From G942493275 sp942493275 (GTDB lineage Bacteria > Actinomycetota > Coriobacteriia > Anaerosomatales > PHET01), in assembly GCA_942493275.1 (NCBI GenBank), contig OW818687.1:1860001-1924000 (forward strand): a DNA stretch of 64,000 nucleotides, read 5' to 3'. Below, piece after piece: positions 8,694-17,925 of the stretch. Within the stretch, counting starts at the first letter, position 1. Each line of letters opens with the position of its first letter. The notes beneath the pieces were generated by a model, which did no database searches, was not told where the DNA came from, and worked only from the letters and a program-made list of their open reading frames with translations. A program made the position numbers and the translations under genes.

Positions 8694-9715
8694 GCGCTCC
8701 CATCGGAGTTGGTGTCGTCGGGTTCGGTTACTGGGGCCCAAACCTCGTCCGCAACGTGGATAGACTCGGGGACGCGCGCCTGCTGGCGTGCTGTGATCTG
8801 TCCGAGGACAACCTCAAGCGCTTCTCGGCGGCGTATCCGGAGGTCGACGTCACGAGCGACCTCGGTGCGATGCTCGCCCGGGAGGACATCGGAGCGGTTG
8901 TCGTCGCGACGTCGGCACCGAGCCATCACGCCATCGCCAAGCAGGTCATCGAGGCCGGCAAGCACTGCTTCGTCGAGAAGCCGCTGACCCTGACCTCAGC
9001 GCATGCCGAGGAGCTCGTGCGCCTCGCCGACGCCAAGGGCGTCACGCTGATGACCGGGCACCTCATGGTCTACCACACCGCCATCAACTGGATTCGCGAC
9101 TACATCGCCTCAGGCGAGCTCGGCGACGTGCTCTACGTCTACCTGCAGCGTCTGAACCTGGGCAAGGTTCGCACCGAGGAGAACGCTTTCTGGTCGCTGG
9201 CTCCTCACGACGTCTCGATCGCGCTCTATCTGCTCGGCGAGACGCCCGACCGCGTCTCGGCCAACGGCGCCGACTACGTGACGCCGGGTGTACACGACAC
9301 CGTCTTTGCGAACTTGCACTTCCCGAGCGGTCGCATGGCCAACATCCACGTGAGCTGGCTCGACCCCCACAAGGTCCGCAAGCTCACCGTCGTCGGCACC
9401 AAGAAGATGCTCGTGTTCGACGACATGGAGGCCACCGAGAAGATATGGATCTACGACAAGGGTCTCGGTGCTCCCGAGGACGCGATGTCGTGGAACCAGG
9501 ACCTCACACTGCGCTTCGGCGACATCACCGTGCCGTTCGTGCAGATGAAGGAGCCTCTCTCCATCGAGGTCCAGCACTTCCTCGACTGCTGTAACAACGG
9601 CGAGAAGCCGCGCAGCGACGGCCGTGACGGTCTTGCGGTCGTTCGCGTGCTGGAGGCCGTCGATGAGTCGATGGCCGGCGGCGGCGCCCCGATCGACATC
9701 GCGCTGGAGGTCTGA
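8690..9715 (+). CDS. wbpB: UDP-N-acetyl-2-amino-2-deoxyglucuronate 3-dehydrogenase (WbpB-type, Gfo/Idh/MocA family)
   Basis: A 341-residue Gfo/Idh/MocA oxidoreductase. The Rossmann motif VGVVGFGYWGPNLVRN lies at residues 7-22 and the family's catalytic EKP at residues 96-98 (CFVEKPLTL). In the WbpA pathway this enzyme oxidises C3 of UDP-GlcNAcA to a ketone for transamination. The GTG start overlaps the previous stop (GTGA), pointing to coupled translation. The family alone does not fix the substrate; the assignment depends on the neighbouring dehydrogenase, acetyltransferase, aminotransferase and epimerase. Confidence 0.82.
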   Translation: MSAPIGVGVVGFGYWGPNLVRNVDRLGDARLLACCDLSEDNLKRFSAAYPEVDVTSDLGAMLAREDIGAVVVATSAPSHHAIAKQVIEAGKHCFVEKPLTLTSAHAEELVRLADAKGVTLMTGHLMVYHTAINWIRDYIASGELGDVLYVYLQRLNLGKVRTEENAFWSLAPHDVSIALYLLGETPDRVSANGADYVTPGVHDTVFANLHFPSGRMANIHVSWLDPHKVRKLTVVGTKKMLVFDDMEATEKIWIYDKGLGAPEDAMSWNQDLTLRFGDITVPFVQMKEPLSIEVQHFLDCCNNGEKPRSDGRDGLAVVRVLEAVDESMAGGGAPIDIALEV

Positions 9716-9717
9716 AC

Positions 9718-10470
9718 ATGAACGACTTGGTCACCATCGACGCCGGCGCTCGCATCGAGCCCGGCGTCTCGCTTGGTAGCTTCGTGGTGGTCGAGGCGGG
9801 TGCGGTGATCGGATCCGATTGCGTCATCGGAAACCACGTCACCATCTGCGAGGGCGCCGAGATCGGAGCCGGGACGGTCATCTCGGACTTCGCGATCGTG
9901 GGTAAGCGTCCCAAGCTGTCGCCGCGCTCGACCGCCAAGGGCGGCCCCCTTCCGGGAGTCGTGGTGGGCGAGGGGTGCGCGATCGGGTCGCACACGGTCG
10001 TCATGGCCGGGACCACGCTGGGCAACGGCGTTATCGTCGGCGACAACGCCGGCATCCGCGAGCGCTGCTCGGTGGGCGATTCGGCGGTCGTGGGCCGCAG
10101 CGTGACGGTGGAGAACGACACCTCGATCGGCGCTCGGACCAAGATTCAGAGCGGCGCCTACATCACCGCCTACGTGACGCTCGAGGACGACGTCTTCATC
10201 GCGCCGATGGTCGTCACCACCAACGACAACTACATGGGCCGTACCGAGAAGCGCTTCGCCGAGCTCAAGGGCTGCACCGTGCGGCGCGGCGCGCGTGTCG
10301 GCGGCGGGTGCCACATCCTCCCCGGCATTGAGATCGGCGAGGAGGCGTTTGTCGCCACCGGTTCGGTGGTCACCCGCGACGTGCCCGCAGGCAAGCTCGT
10401 GATGGGCGTGCCCGCGAAGGTCATCAAAGACGTGCCCGCCGACGAGCTGCTCGAGAATCAGGCCCGGTAA
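9718..10470 (+). CDS. wbpD: UDP-3-amino-sugar N-acetyltransferase (WbpD-type, left-handed beta-helix)
   Basis: A 250-residue hexapeptide-repeat acyltransferase: most of the chain is built of [ILV]-G-x4 turns (IGSDCVIGNHVTICEGAEIG and similar), and it ends with the family's typical VVTRDVPAGKLVMGVPAKVI. In the WbpA pathway this enzyme acetylates the new 3-amino group made by the aminotransferase. The start is ATG at 9718, two bases after the previous stop. It is longer than minimal WbpD-like proteins (about 190 residues), with extra N-terminal coils of the helix. Confidence 0.82.
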   Translation: MNDLVTIDAGARIEPGVSLGSFVVVEAGAVIGSDCVIGNHVTICEGAEIGAGTVISDFAIVGKRPKLSPRSTAKGGPLPGVVVGEGCAIGSHTVVMAGTTLGNGVIVGDNAGIRERCSVGDSAVVGRSVTVENDTSIGARTKIQSGAYITAYVTLEDDVFIAPMVVTTNDNYMGRTEKRFAELKGCTVRRGARVGGGCHILPGIEIGEEAFVATGSVVTRDVPAGKLVMGVPAKVIKDVPADELLENQAR

Positions 10471-10555
10471 CGGCTCGGTACCGCGCCTGGCGTGTGTGCC
10501 CGGGCTGCTTCACACTGAACGCAACGACCGTAGATGAAGGAGAGCGAAAGTATCC

Positions 10556-11662
10556 ATGGGTATCCCGCTGCTGGACCTGAAAGCGCAGTATCGCGACCTC
10601 AAGGACGAGCTCGACGCCGTGTGGTTCGACGTCATGAGCAACGCCTCGTTCATCGGCGGACCGCGCGTGAAGGCGCTCGAGGAGCAGGTTGCCGAGTACG
10701 TGGGCACCGAGCACTGCATCGCCTGCGGTAACGGCACCGACGCGCTCTTCCTGATCATGGCCGCGCTCGGCATCGGTAAGGGCGACGAGGTCATCACGAC
10801 CCCGTTCACGTTCTTCGCCACCGTCGAGTGCATCGCTCACGTCGGTGCGACCCCGGTCTTTGTCGACATCGAGCCCGGCACCTACAACATGGACATCTCG
10901 AAGGTCGAGGCCGCGATCACCCCGCGCACCAAGGCCATCGTCCCTGTCCACATCTTCGGTCAGTGCGTGGACATGGACCCGCTCATCGAACTCGCCGCCG
11001 AGCACAACCTCGAGATCGTCGAAGATGCCTGCCAGGCGATCGGCGCCACCTACAAGGGCAAGCGCGCCGGCTCTCTGGCCCGCGCGGCCGCCTTCTCGTT
11101 CTTCCCGAGCAAGAACCTCGGCTGCGCCGGCGACGGCGGTTGCGTGACCACCGACGACGCGGTTCTCGCTGCGCGCATGCGCAAGCTCGCGGCGCACGGC
11201 ACCACCAAGAAGTACTTCCACGACACCTTCGGCGTGAACTCGCGCCTCGACTCGCTGCAGGCCGGGATCCTCTCGGTGAAGCTGCCGCACCTCGACCGAT
11301 GGAACGCCGAGCGCCGCGCCGCGGCCTCCGTCTACGACGAGCTGCTCGCCGGCACCCCGGATCTCGAGCTGCCGGTCGTGCGCGACTACGGCGAGGCGGT
11401 CTACCACCTCTACATCGTCAAGTCGGACCGTGCGGGCGACGTGATGGCCGCACTCGGCGATGCCGGCATCGGCACCGCGCTCTACTACCCGATGTCCCTG
11501 CACGAGCAGGAGGTCTTCGACAAGCGCGAGGGATGGGTTCGCCCGTCCCTGCCTGTCACCGAGTCCTGTGACGGTTCGACGTTCGCGCTGCCGGCCTTCC
11601 CCGGCATCACGCGCGAGCAGATCGAAGAGGTCGTCTCGGTTGTGAAGGGTGTGCTGAGCTGA
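10556..11662 (+). CDS. wbpE: PLP-dependent UDP-3-keto-sugar aminotransferase (WbpE-type, DegT/DnrJ/EryC1 family)
   Basis: A 368-residue sugar aminotransferase. The N terminus IPLLDLKAQY, substrate segment ACGNGTDAL and PLP-binding VEDACQAIGA are all present. The Schiff-base lysine is K186 in FSFFPSKNLGCAGDGG. In the pathway it would transfer an amino group from glutamate to C3 of the keto sugar. An 85-base gap precedes it, with GAAGGAGAG at 10536-10544 as a good ribosome binding site, so it may have some independent expression. Confidence 0.85.
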   Translation: MGIPLLDLKAQYRDLKDELDAVWFDVMSNASFIGGPRVKALEEQVAEYVGTEHCIACGNGTDALFLIMAALGIGKGDEVITTPFTFFATVECIAHVGATPVFVDIEPGTYNMDISKVEAAITPRTKAIVPVHIFGQCVDMDPLIELAAEHNLEIVEDACQAIGATYKGKRAGSLARAAAFSFFPSKNLGCAGDGGCVTTDDAVLAARMRKLAAHGTTKKYFHDTFGVNSRLDSLQAGILSVKLPHLDRWNAERRAAASVYDELLAGTPDLELPVVRDYGEAVYHLYIVKSDRAGDVMAALGDAGIGTALYYPMSLHEQEVFDKREGWVRPSLPVTESCDGSTFALPAFPGITREQIEEVVSVVKGVLS

Positions 11663-11663
11663 C

Positions 11664-12752
11664 ATGAAGGTCATCTCGGTCGTCGGGGCCAGGCCCCAGT
11701 TCGTCAAAGCGGCACCGGTCTGCCGGGCTCTCCGCGCGCGTCACGAGGAGATCCTCGTGCACTCGGGTCAGCACTACGACTACGAGATGTCCGACGTCTT
11801 CTTCGAGCAGCTCGGCATCCCGAAGCCGGACTTCAACCTCGCTGTCGGCAGTGGTTCGCACGCCAAGCAGACCGGCGAGATGATGGGACTGCTCGAGGAG
11901 CTGTTCATCGAGCAGAAGCCCGACGTCGTGCTCGTCTACGGCGACACCAACACCACGCTGGCCGCGGGACTCGCGGCAGCCAAGGCGCACATCCCGGTCG
12001 CGCACATCGAGGCGGGTCTGCGCTCGTTCAACCGCTCGATGCCCGAGGAGACCAACCGCGTCCTGGTCGATCACCTGAGCGAGCTGCTCCTGTGCCCGAC
12101 ACGGGCGGCGGTCGCCAACCTGGGTGCCGAGGGCATCGTCCACGGCGTCCACCTCGTGGGCGACGTCATGCTCGACACCGCGCGCTTCTTCGCCGATCAG
12201 GTCGACGCGTCCGATGCGCTCGAGCGCTTCGAGGTCGAGCGGGGAGAGTACTTCCTCGCCACGGTCCACCGCGCGGGCACCTCGGACTCACGGGCCAGGC
12301 TCGAGTCGGTCATCCGCGCGTTTGGCCAGCTCGACAAGACCGTCATCTGGGCGATTCATCCGCGTACGCGCAAGAACATCGAGTCGTTCGGCCTCGACGC
12401 CCTGCTCTCGACCGCCCGCAACGTCGTGGCGGTGCCGCCGATCAACTACATCGACACCGTCTCGCTCCTCCGGTGCGCGAAAGGCCTGCTCACCGACTCG
12501 GGCGGCATGCAGAAGGAGGCCTACTTCTTCGGCGTCCCCTGCGTCACACTGCGTGACGAGACCGAGTGGGTCGAGACCGTGGAGCTCGGCTGGAACCGCC
12601 TCGTGGGCACCGACGAGTCCGCGATAATCGCTGCGGCGGGCAGTTTGGCAACTCCTTCGCTCCATCCTGATGTCTACGGGGACGGTCGAGCGGCCGAAGC
12701 CATCGTCGTCGCGCTCGAGCAAAGGTTCGACTCGAATCGCGTCGGCGAGTAG
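11664..12752 (+). CDS. wbpI: Non-hydrolysing UDP-sugar 2-epimerase (WbpI/WecB family)
   Basis: A 362-residue epimerase of the UDP-GlcNAc 2-epimerase family. Seen are VVGARPQFVKAAPV at the N terminus, YGDTNTTLAAGLAA, HIEAGLRS, ETNRVLVDHLSELLLCPT, and DSGGMQKEAYFFGVPCVTLRDETEW. As last gene of the five-gene set it most likely inverts C2 of UDP-GlcNAc3NAcA to give UDP-ManNAc3NAcA (WbpI) rather than acting on UDP-GlcNAc (WecB/MnaA), but sequence alone does not exclude the latter. ATG at 11664 lies one base after the wbpE stop. Confidence 0.83.
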   Translation: MKVISVVGARPQFVKAAPVCRALRARHEEILVHSGQHYDYEMSDVFFEQLGIPKPDFNLAVGSGSHAKQTGEMMGLLEELFIEQKPDVVLVYGDTNTTLAAGLAAAKAHIPVAHIEAGLRSFNRSMPEETNRVLVDHLSELLLCPTRAAVANLGAEGIVHGVHLVGDVMLDTARFFADQVDASDALERFEVERGEYFLATVHRAGTSDSRARLESVIRAFGQLDKTVIWAIHPRTRKNIESFGLDALLSTARNVVAVPPINYIDTVSLLRCAKGLLTDSGGMQKEAYFFGVPCVTLRDETEWVETVELGWNRLVGTDESAIIAAAGSLATPSLHPDVYGDGRAAEAIVVALEQRFDSNRVGE

Positions 12753-12776
12753 TCACGCACACTATCTCGGAGGGTC

Positions 12777-14324
12777 ATGGGTAAGCATTCTTCAAGTAAT
12801 GGGTCGGGTCCGTTCAAGCGTGGCGGGTCTGACCGCCAGGGTTCCGGACTTCCGCGCCCGGCGAAGCGCTCCTCCGCAGGGGCTCGTCGCGGCACGCCCA
12901 TCCCCAAGAACACCAAGCCCCGTGTTCCCGATGAGACGTACTCCCTGTCGGATGCATCGTCGCGCCGCAAAGGCCCGCTGGAGAGCGCTCCGGCCCGCCT
13001 TCGCGTCGAGCGCGAGCGTCGTCGTTCCCGCACCAAGCGCTACGCGGCCATCGGAGCCGTTGCTCTCGGCGTGCTGATCGTGACCGCCGGAATCGGTGTG
13101 TTCGCGTACGCCAAGCACATCGAGAAGACGATGCAAAAGACGATCTACAAGCAGGAGAAGGTCATCGCTCAGCTCGATAAGGCAAAGCCGATGGAGCCGT
13201 ACAACATGCTCCTCGTCGGCTTCGACCGCCGACCGGGCGAGACCGTGTATCGCACTGACTCCATGCTGCTCGCACGAGTCGATCCCAAGACCAAAGAGGT
13301 CTGGCTTCTGTCGATCCCTCGCGACACCAAGGTCACGGTGCCGGGTCACGGGACCCAGAAGATCAACAACGCCTACGCGCTCGGCGGGCCTGAGCTGACC
13401 ATCGAGACGGTGGAGAAGTTCACGGACGTGTCGATCAACCATTACATGGCCATCAACTTCGAGGGCTTCGAAAAGGCCGTCGACGCGATGGGCGGCGTGT
13501 GGGTCGACGTCCCGCAGGAGATCAACGACATCAAGGCCGACCGCAGTCCCGGACACCGGGCCGCACACGTCGATGCCGGCTACCAGCTTCTGGACGGCGA
13601 GCACGCACTCACCTTTGTCCGCAGCCGAGACTATCCGGACGCCGACATCACCCGCATGAAGAATCAGCAGTCGTTCTTCATGGCGATCGCCGATCAGGTC
13701 GCCGAGCGCACCAGCATGGCCAGGATCCCCGGCATCGTTTCGGGCGTCGCACCCTACATCTCGACCGACATGTCGCTGATGGAGATGCTCCGCACCGCCC
13801 AGGCGCTTCGCGGGGCCGGCAGCAAGCGGGTCTACACCTCGACCATCGGTGGTGACTGGGTCTCGCCCTACATCGTCACCGACGAGGAGGCCAAGGCAAC
13901 GCTTCTCGCCAAGTTCAATGCCGGCGAGCCCTTTGTGAAGCCCAAGGCATCCGAGGGGGACAGCTCGACTCCCGACGCAGAGGAGACCGAGGCGGAGTCC
14001 ACGGTCGACCCGGCCAAGGTGACGGTCACCGTGCGCAATGGTGCCGGCATCGCGGGATGCGCGAAGCAGGCGTCATCGATCCTCAAGGCGCAGGCATTCC
14101 AGGTGCTCGACGTGGGCAACGCCAACCAGTTCGTCTACCCGGAGACGCTCGTGGTCTTCAAGGGCGACAGGAGCGCGGCCGAGCTGGTCGCCAAGGCGCT
14201 GCCGCCGGGAACCAAGCTCGTTGAGAGCCGCGGGATGTATGCCTACTCCACGGAGGTACTCGTTGTCGTCGGGCGGAACTGGGACGTGAGCAAGGTCCCG
14301 GTCGCGCCGATCAGGACGAACTAG
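12777..14324 (+). CDS. LytR-CpsA-Psr (LCP) wall-glycopolymer ligase with C-terminal LytR_C domain
   Basis: LCP proteins transfer lipid-linked glycopolymers onto peptidoglycan outside the membrane. The 515-residue protein has a basic Ser/Lys/Arg-rich cytoplasmic head of about 85 residues and one membrane helix (AAIGAVALGVLIVTAGIGVF). The LCP domain follows: MLLVGFDRR, then RTDSMLLARVDPKTKEVWLLS, IPRDTKV, INNAYALGG, and VRSRDYPDADITRMKNQQSF, with its conserved Arg and Asp residues. An acidic linker leads to a LytR_C domain from about residue 418 (VTVRNGAGIAGCA). It follows the sugar-nucleotide genes, so it may attach the polymer made from them. Confidence 0.92.
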   Translation: MGKHSSSNGSGPFKRGGSDRQGSGLPRPAKRSSAGARRGTPIPKNTKPRVPDETYSLSDASSRRKGPLESAPARLRVERERRRSRTKRYAAIGAVALGVLIVTAGIGVFAYAKHIEKTMQKTIYKQEKVIAQLDKAKPMEPYNMLLVGFDRRPGETVYRTDSMLLARVDPKTKEVWLLSIPRDTKVTVPGHGTQKINNAYALGGPELTIETVEKFTDVSINHYMAINFEGFEKAVDAMGGVWVDVPQEINDIKADRSPGHRAAHVDAGYQLLDGEHALTFVRSRDYPDADITRMKNQQSFFMAIADQVAERTSMARIPGIVSGVAPYISTDMSLMEMLRTAQALRGAGSKRVYTSTIGGDWVSPYIVTDEEAKATLLAKFNAGEPFVKPKASEGDSSTPDAEETEAESTVDPAKVTVTVRNGAGIAGCAKQASSILKAQAFQVLDVGNANQFVYPETLVVFKGDRSAAELVAKALPPGTKLVESRGMYAYSTEVLVVVGRNWDVSKVPVAPIRTN

Positions 14325-15541
14325 CGTCCCTCGACCGCACTCTCGAGTACGTCAAAGACGCGCGCTGCGAGCAAATCTCGTGCGAACTCACTCTCAGCAA
14401 GAGCGCGCGCGTTCGCGCCCATCCGGGTGCGCTCGCCCTCGTGATCCGCGAGCCGCTCGATCGCGTCGGCTAGCGCCGCTCCATCCTCGGCGGGGAAGTA
14501 GATGCCGCACTCGTGGTCCTCGACCAGCTGCCGCGTCCACCCGTCCGAGTTCACGATCATCGGCCGTCCGGTGGCGAGCCCGTCGAAGAACTTGTTGGGC
14601 GAGTTGGTCGCAAGGATCGGCTTGTCGGCGAACAGCGCCATCAGCGCGTCAGCGGTCCGCGTGAAGCGCGGCACCTCGGCCTTGGGCATCGAACCGGCGA
14701 TGATGACGTTGGGCAGGCCCTCCGTGCGCTCAGTCAGTGCGGGGACCGACTTGCCGTCACCGGCGACCAGGAATACGACGTCGTCGCGTCCACGCTCGTG
14801 CAACAGGCGCGCAGCCTCGGGGACGTTGTCCTCGACGGCGTTCGAAGGTCCGATCGCGCCGGCGTAGCCCACCACGAAGCGCTCGTGAAGCCCGTAGCGC
14901 TCCACGAGCTCCGGGTCCTTGGGTCCGGGCCCAAACAGGTCGAGATCGCTCGAGTTGGGAACCATGTGCACGCGGTCGGGGTCCACGCCCTCGCCGATGA
15001 CGCCGGCTACCATGCCGGGCGAGAGTGCGACCACGTGGCGCGCACGATGGTAAAGGAACCGCTCGAGCATCTTGCCGATGCGTCCCAGCAGGCCGGTGCG
15101 GCTGATCGCACCCATCTGAATCGCAGCCTCAGGCCACAGGTCGCGCACCTCGAAGACGAACGGCGTGTTGTGCAGCGCCGCAGCGATCCATCCCGGGATG
15201 CCTACGGTGAGCGGCGTGGAGGTCGCGAAGACGACGTCGTGACGGCCGGCGGTCGACGCGAGCCAGGACGCACCGAACATGAAGGTCGCGAACGACACGA
15301 TGCGCCGCCAAGTCCCCATGCGGTTGTCGTAGTTCACGCGCACGCTGCGGATACGGATGCCGTCGATCTCGCCTTCCGAGTAGAGCTTCTCGGAGAACTC
15401 CGCGGGCAAGCGCGAGGCCGAGGTGATGACAGTGACTTCGTGGCCCTGCTCGACCCACCGGCGAGAGAACTCGTAAGAGCGGATGAGCCCGAGCGAGCTG
15501 TCGCGGGTGGCGAAGAACTGGTGGACGTAGAGGATGCGCAC
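14321..15541 (-). CDS. Glycosyltransferase family 4, WbuB-like
   Basis: A 406-residue GT-B glycosyltransferase. The N terminus MRILYVHQFFATRDSSLGLIRSYEFSRRW with the later FEVRDLWPEAAIQMGAI is characteristic of the WbuB (FucNAc/amino-sugar transferase) subfamily. The C-terminal domain has NSPNKFFDGLATGRPMIVNSDGW in the donor-binding region. It would add a sugar to a lipid-linked glycan on the cytoplasmic face. Its stop overlaps the convergent LCP gene by four bases, and it lies 12 bases downstream of the UDP-glucose dehydrogenase gene in one operon. Confidence 0.88.
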   Translation of the reverse strand: MRILYVHQFFATRDSSLGLIRSYEFSRRWVEQGHEVTVITSASRLPAEFSEKLYSEGEIDGIRIRSVRVNYDNRMGTWRRIVSFATFMFGASWLASTAGRHDVVFATSTPLTVGIPGWIAAALHNTPFVFEVRDLWPEAAIQMGAISRTGLLGRIGKMLERFLYHRARHVVALSPGMVAGVIGEGVDPDRVHMVPNSSDLDLFGPGPKDPELVERYGLHERFVVGYAGAIGPSNAVEDNVPEAARLLHERGRDDVVFLVAGDGKSVPALTERTEGLPNVIIAGSMPKAEVPRFTRTADALMALFADKPILATNSPNKFFDGLATGRPMIVNSDGWTRQLVEDHECGIYFPAEDGAALADAIERLADHEGERTRMGANARALAESEFARDLLAARVFDVLESAVEGR

Positions 15542-15553
15542 GCGAAGCGGTCC

Positions 15554-16855
15554 CTAGTGCCGGTGCGAGCCGTCGCGGCCCACTGCCATGTACGTGCAGC
15601 CAGCCGCTTCGATCGCCTCGCGGTCCAGAGCGTTGCGGCCGTCGAAGATCACGGCCGGCTCGGCCATGACCGAGCGGACGCGCGCCCAGTCGAGCTCGAT
15701 GAACTCCGGCCATTCGGTCACAAGCACCGCTGCCGAGGCGCCCTCGAGCGCGTCCCACACGGAGTCGGTACGCGTCGCGCCGTCCAGCTCGATGGGGCCC
15801 GCGATGGGGTCGTAGCACGCGACCTCGGCGCCCTCCTCGATGAGCAGGGGAGCGATGTCGAGGGCCGGGCTCTCGCGCACGTCGTCGGTGTAGGGCTTGA
15901 ACGACAGGCCGAGGAGCGCGACCTTACGGCGGTGCAGATCGGGAAACGCCTTGGACAGATGGATCACCGGCAGCAGACGCTGGCGGTTGTTGACCTCGAT
16001 GACGGCCTTGAGCAGGTCGAACTGGTAGCCGTTCAGCATCGAGATGAAGTCGAGCGCTCGCGTGTCCTTGGGGAAGCAGGACCCGCCGTAGCCGATGCCG
16101 GCCTGCAGGAAGTGCGGGCCGATGCGCTTATCGAGGCCCATTCCCTCGGCGACGGCGCCGATGTCGGCTCCCACGCAGTCGCAGACGTTGGCCATCTCGT
16201 TGATGAAGCTGATCTTGGTCGACAGGAACGCGTTCGAGGCGTACTTGATCGTCTCGGCGCTCGCCACGTCGGTGAGGACCACCGGGGCGTCGAGGGACTC
16301 GTAGAGCTTCGCGACGCGCTCGCCTGCCGCGCGATCTTCGGCGCCGATCACCACGCGGTCGGTGTGGTACCAGTCTTCGATGGCGTGACCCTCGCGCAGG
16401 AACTCCGGGTTGGAGACGTAGGAGATCTCGACCTCAGCCTCGCCGAGGATGCGGTCGAGGGTGGCGCGTCCGGTGCCCATCGGCACGGTCGACTTCATGA
16501 CGAGCGTGAAGGGCTCGGCGGCCTCCGCGGCAAGCGAGGTGGCGACGGCGCGGACGAACGAGAGGTCGGCGGCGCCGTTCTCGGCCATGGGCGTGCCGAC
16601 CGCGACAAAGACGACGTCGCCGAGCAGCGGCGCCCATCCGCCCTCGGGCGTCTCGAAGCGCAGACGGCCGGAGTCGATGCCGGAGCGCAGCAGCGCGTCG
16701 AGACCGGGCTCGTAGATGGTGGGCTCGCCGCGGCGGAGGCGCTCGACCTTGGAGCGGTCGATGTCGACACAGGTGACATCGTGGCCCACATCGGCGAGAC
16801 ACACGCCCTGGATGAGACCGACGTAGCCCGTTCCGACGACTGTGACCCTGGCCAT
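15554..16855 (-). CDS. ugd: UDP-glucose 6-dehydrogenase
   Basis: Makes UDP-glucuronate from UDP-glucose. The 433-residue protein begins MARVTVVGTGYVGLIQGVCLADVGH, has STVPMGT, SNPEFLREG, and the catalytic cysteine in GIGYGGSCFPKDTRAL; this last motif distinguishes it from the WbpA-type enzyme at 7398. The start at 16855 is preferred over an upstream in-frame start at 16936 because it gives the canonical N terminus and has GGGGAGG just upstream. UDP-glucuronate would be a further acidic precursor for the wall or surface glycans encoded here. Confidence 0.94.
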   Translation of the reverse strand: MARVTVVGTGYVGLIQGVCLADVGHDVTCVDIDRSKVERLRRGEPTIYEPGLDALLRSGIDSGRLRFETPEGGWAPLLGDVVFVAVGTPMAENGAADLSFVRAVATSLAAEAAEPFTLVMKSTVPMGTGRATLDRILGEAEVEISYVSNPEFLREGHAIEDWYHTDRVVIGAEDRAAGERVAKLYESLDAPVVLTDVASAETIKYASNAFLSTKISFINEMANVCDCVGADIGAVAEGMGLDKRIGPHFLQAGIGYGGSCFPKDTRALDFISMLNGYQFDLLKAVIEVNNRQRLLPVIHLSKAFPDLHRRKVALLGLSFKPYTDDVRESPALDIAPLLIEEGAEVACYDPIAGPIELDGATRTDSVWDALEGASAAVLVTEWPEFIELDWARVRSVMAEPAVIFDGRNALDREAIEAAGCTYMAVGRDGSHRH

Positions 16856-17037
16856 TAGCTCTACCTCCCCGGCTCGCGTTGAGCCCGTGAATACATACAT
16901 AGGGGCGCGTGTTGGCGCCACACGGCAGGTTAGCACAGCGGGTACGTGCCACGACGCGTCGTCACGGGTCCGTTACGGGGCTTGCAGCCCGGTCGCCCGA
17001 CCCGTGGTTAGGCGGGCGGGCAGGGTGGCCCGTGCGG

Positions 17038-17043
17038 TATCCT
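17038..17043 (+). promoter_or_regulatory. -10 box upstream of the 17088 gene
   Basis: TATCCT in the 232-base divergent gap between ugd and the next gene, about 45 bases before ATG at 17088, which has GAAGGA as ribosome binding site. The rest of this gap is GC-rich and shows no other clear signal. Confidence 0.35.
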
Positions 17044-17087
17044 GTGAGCGCATTGCGTCTGCATGTGACGACGACCGAAGGACGAAC

Positions 17088-17762
17088 ATGGCACAAGACA
17101 CGGACACCTCGGCACGCAACACGCTCATCGCCGCTATCGCGGTCTCAGTGCTGCTGGTCGCGTCGATCGCCGTTGCAGCGGTTCGCGGCCCGGCTGATGA
17201 GCCCGTGGGGCAGGCCACTGGCGAGTCCACGATGACGGGCGAGCAGTCCGGCGCAACGGGCACGCCCGATAACGGCACGCCCGGCGAGCCCGGGGACACG
17301 TCGGGAGGCGGTCAGACCGCGCCCGGGACCACCCAGGATCCGACGGACGACGAGGGCAAGAACCTGCCCTCAGGCAATCGCGCCGGCGCCCCGACCGCAC
17401 CCGCACCGGAGGGAAGCAGGCTCACGACGCTTCCTGCGCCGCCGCTTAAGACGATCGGGCTCATCAAACTGCCGGACAACTTCAAGGGCGCCACGTACGC
17501 GATCACATTCGAGCCCTACGGCTGGGGGCCTTCGGGAGTCCAGGGCGGACGGCTGGTTGCCCGCATCAAGACGTCGAAGGCCGCCGATGACGGAGCCAAG
17601 GCGCTGAACCGCGACTTCACGGATCGAAACGCGACACTGTGGTGCACGCCGGAAGTGGCGCGCATCGTCAAGATCGGCGGCGAGTACCAGGCCAAGCTCG
17701 TGGTCAGGCCCCAAGGTGACGCCGGGGTGCTCTACATCGAGAACGTGAAGGCGGTCGAGTAG
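17088..17762 (+). CDS. Single-pass membrane protein with disordered linker, function unknown
   Basis: I do not recognise the family. The 224-residue protein has a short cytoplasmic head, one membrane helix at about residues 11-33 (TLIAAIAVSVLLVASIAVAAV), a Gly/Thr/Pro/Asp-rich disordered stretch to about residue 120, and a compact C-terminal part of about 100 residues with alternating beta-like segments (ATYAITFEPYGWG, GGRLVARIKTSK, EYQAKLVVRPQGD). The start is ATG at 17088 with GAAGGACG upstream; an upstream in-frame extension lacks a ribosome binding site. The topology suggests an extracytoplasmic domain tethered to the membrane, next to wall genes. Confidence 0.75.
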   Translation: MAQDTDTSARNTLIAAIAVSVLLVASIAVAAVRGPADEPVGQATGESTMTGEQSGATGTPDNGTPGEPGDTSGGGQTAPGTTQDPTDDEGKNLPSGNRAGAPTAPAPEGSRLTTLPAPPLKTIGLIKLPDNFKGATYAITFEPYGWGPSGVQGGRLVARIKTSKAADDGAKALNRDFTDRNATLWCTPEVARIVKIGGEYQAKLVVRPQGDAGVLYIENVKAVE

Positions 17763-17809
17763 CCGCACTCTTCAGGTGTTTTGCGCTGGGCGGCAGGCCG
17801 CGCCGGCGT

Positions 17810-17815
17810 TATGAT
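17810..17815 (+). promoter_or_regulatory. -10 box upstream of the first CWB2 gene
   Basis: TATGAT in the 163-base gap before the gene at 17926, giving a leader of about 105 bases. No -35 hexamer at proper spacing is visible, and the GC-rich leader shows no riboswitch motif I can identify. Confidence 0.35.
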
Positions 17816-17925
17816 TCGTAGGTACGCTCGGAAAGGCATTTCAGGGGGGACGACCGGCATTCGTGGCGGCGTCCAGGGAACGCGATGCCGTCTGTCATGG
17901 GCGGCACGAGCCAAGGAGGACGTGT

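Noticed and set aside
14513..16858. 781-codon plus-strand frame opposite the WbuB-like and ugd genes
   Set aside because: Long because of GC bias only; the minus-strand proteins have clear family motifs and this one has none.
17763..17925. c-di-GMP (GEMM) riboswitch before the first CWB2 gene
   Set aside because: Adhesin genes often carry one, but the GEMM core motifs are absent here.
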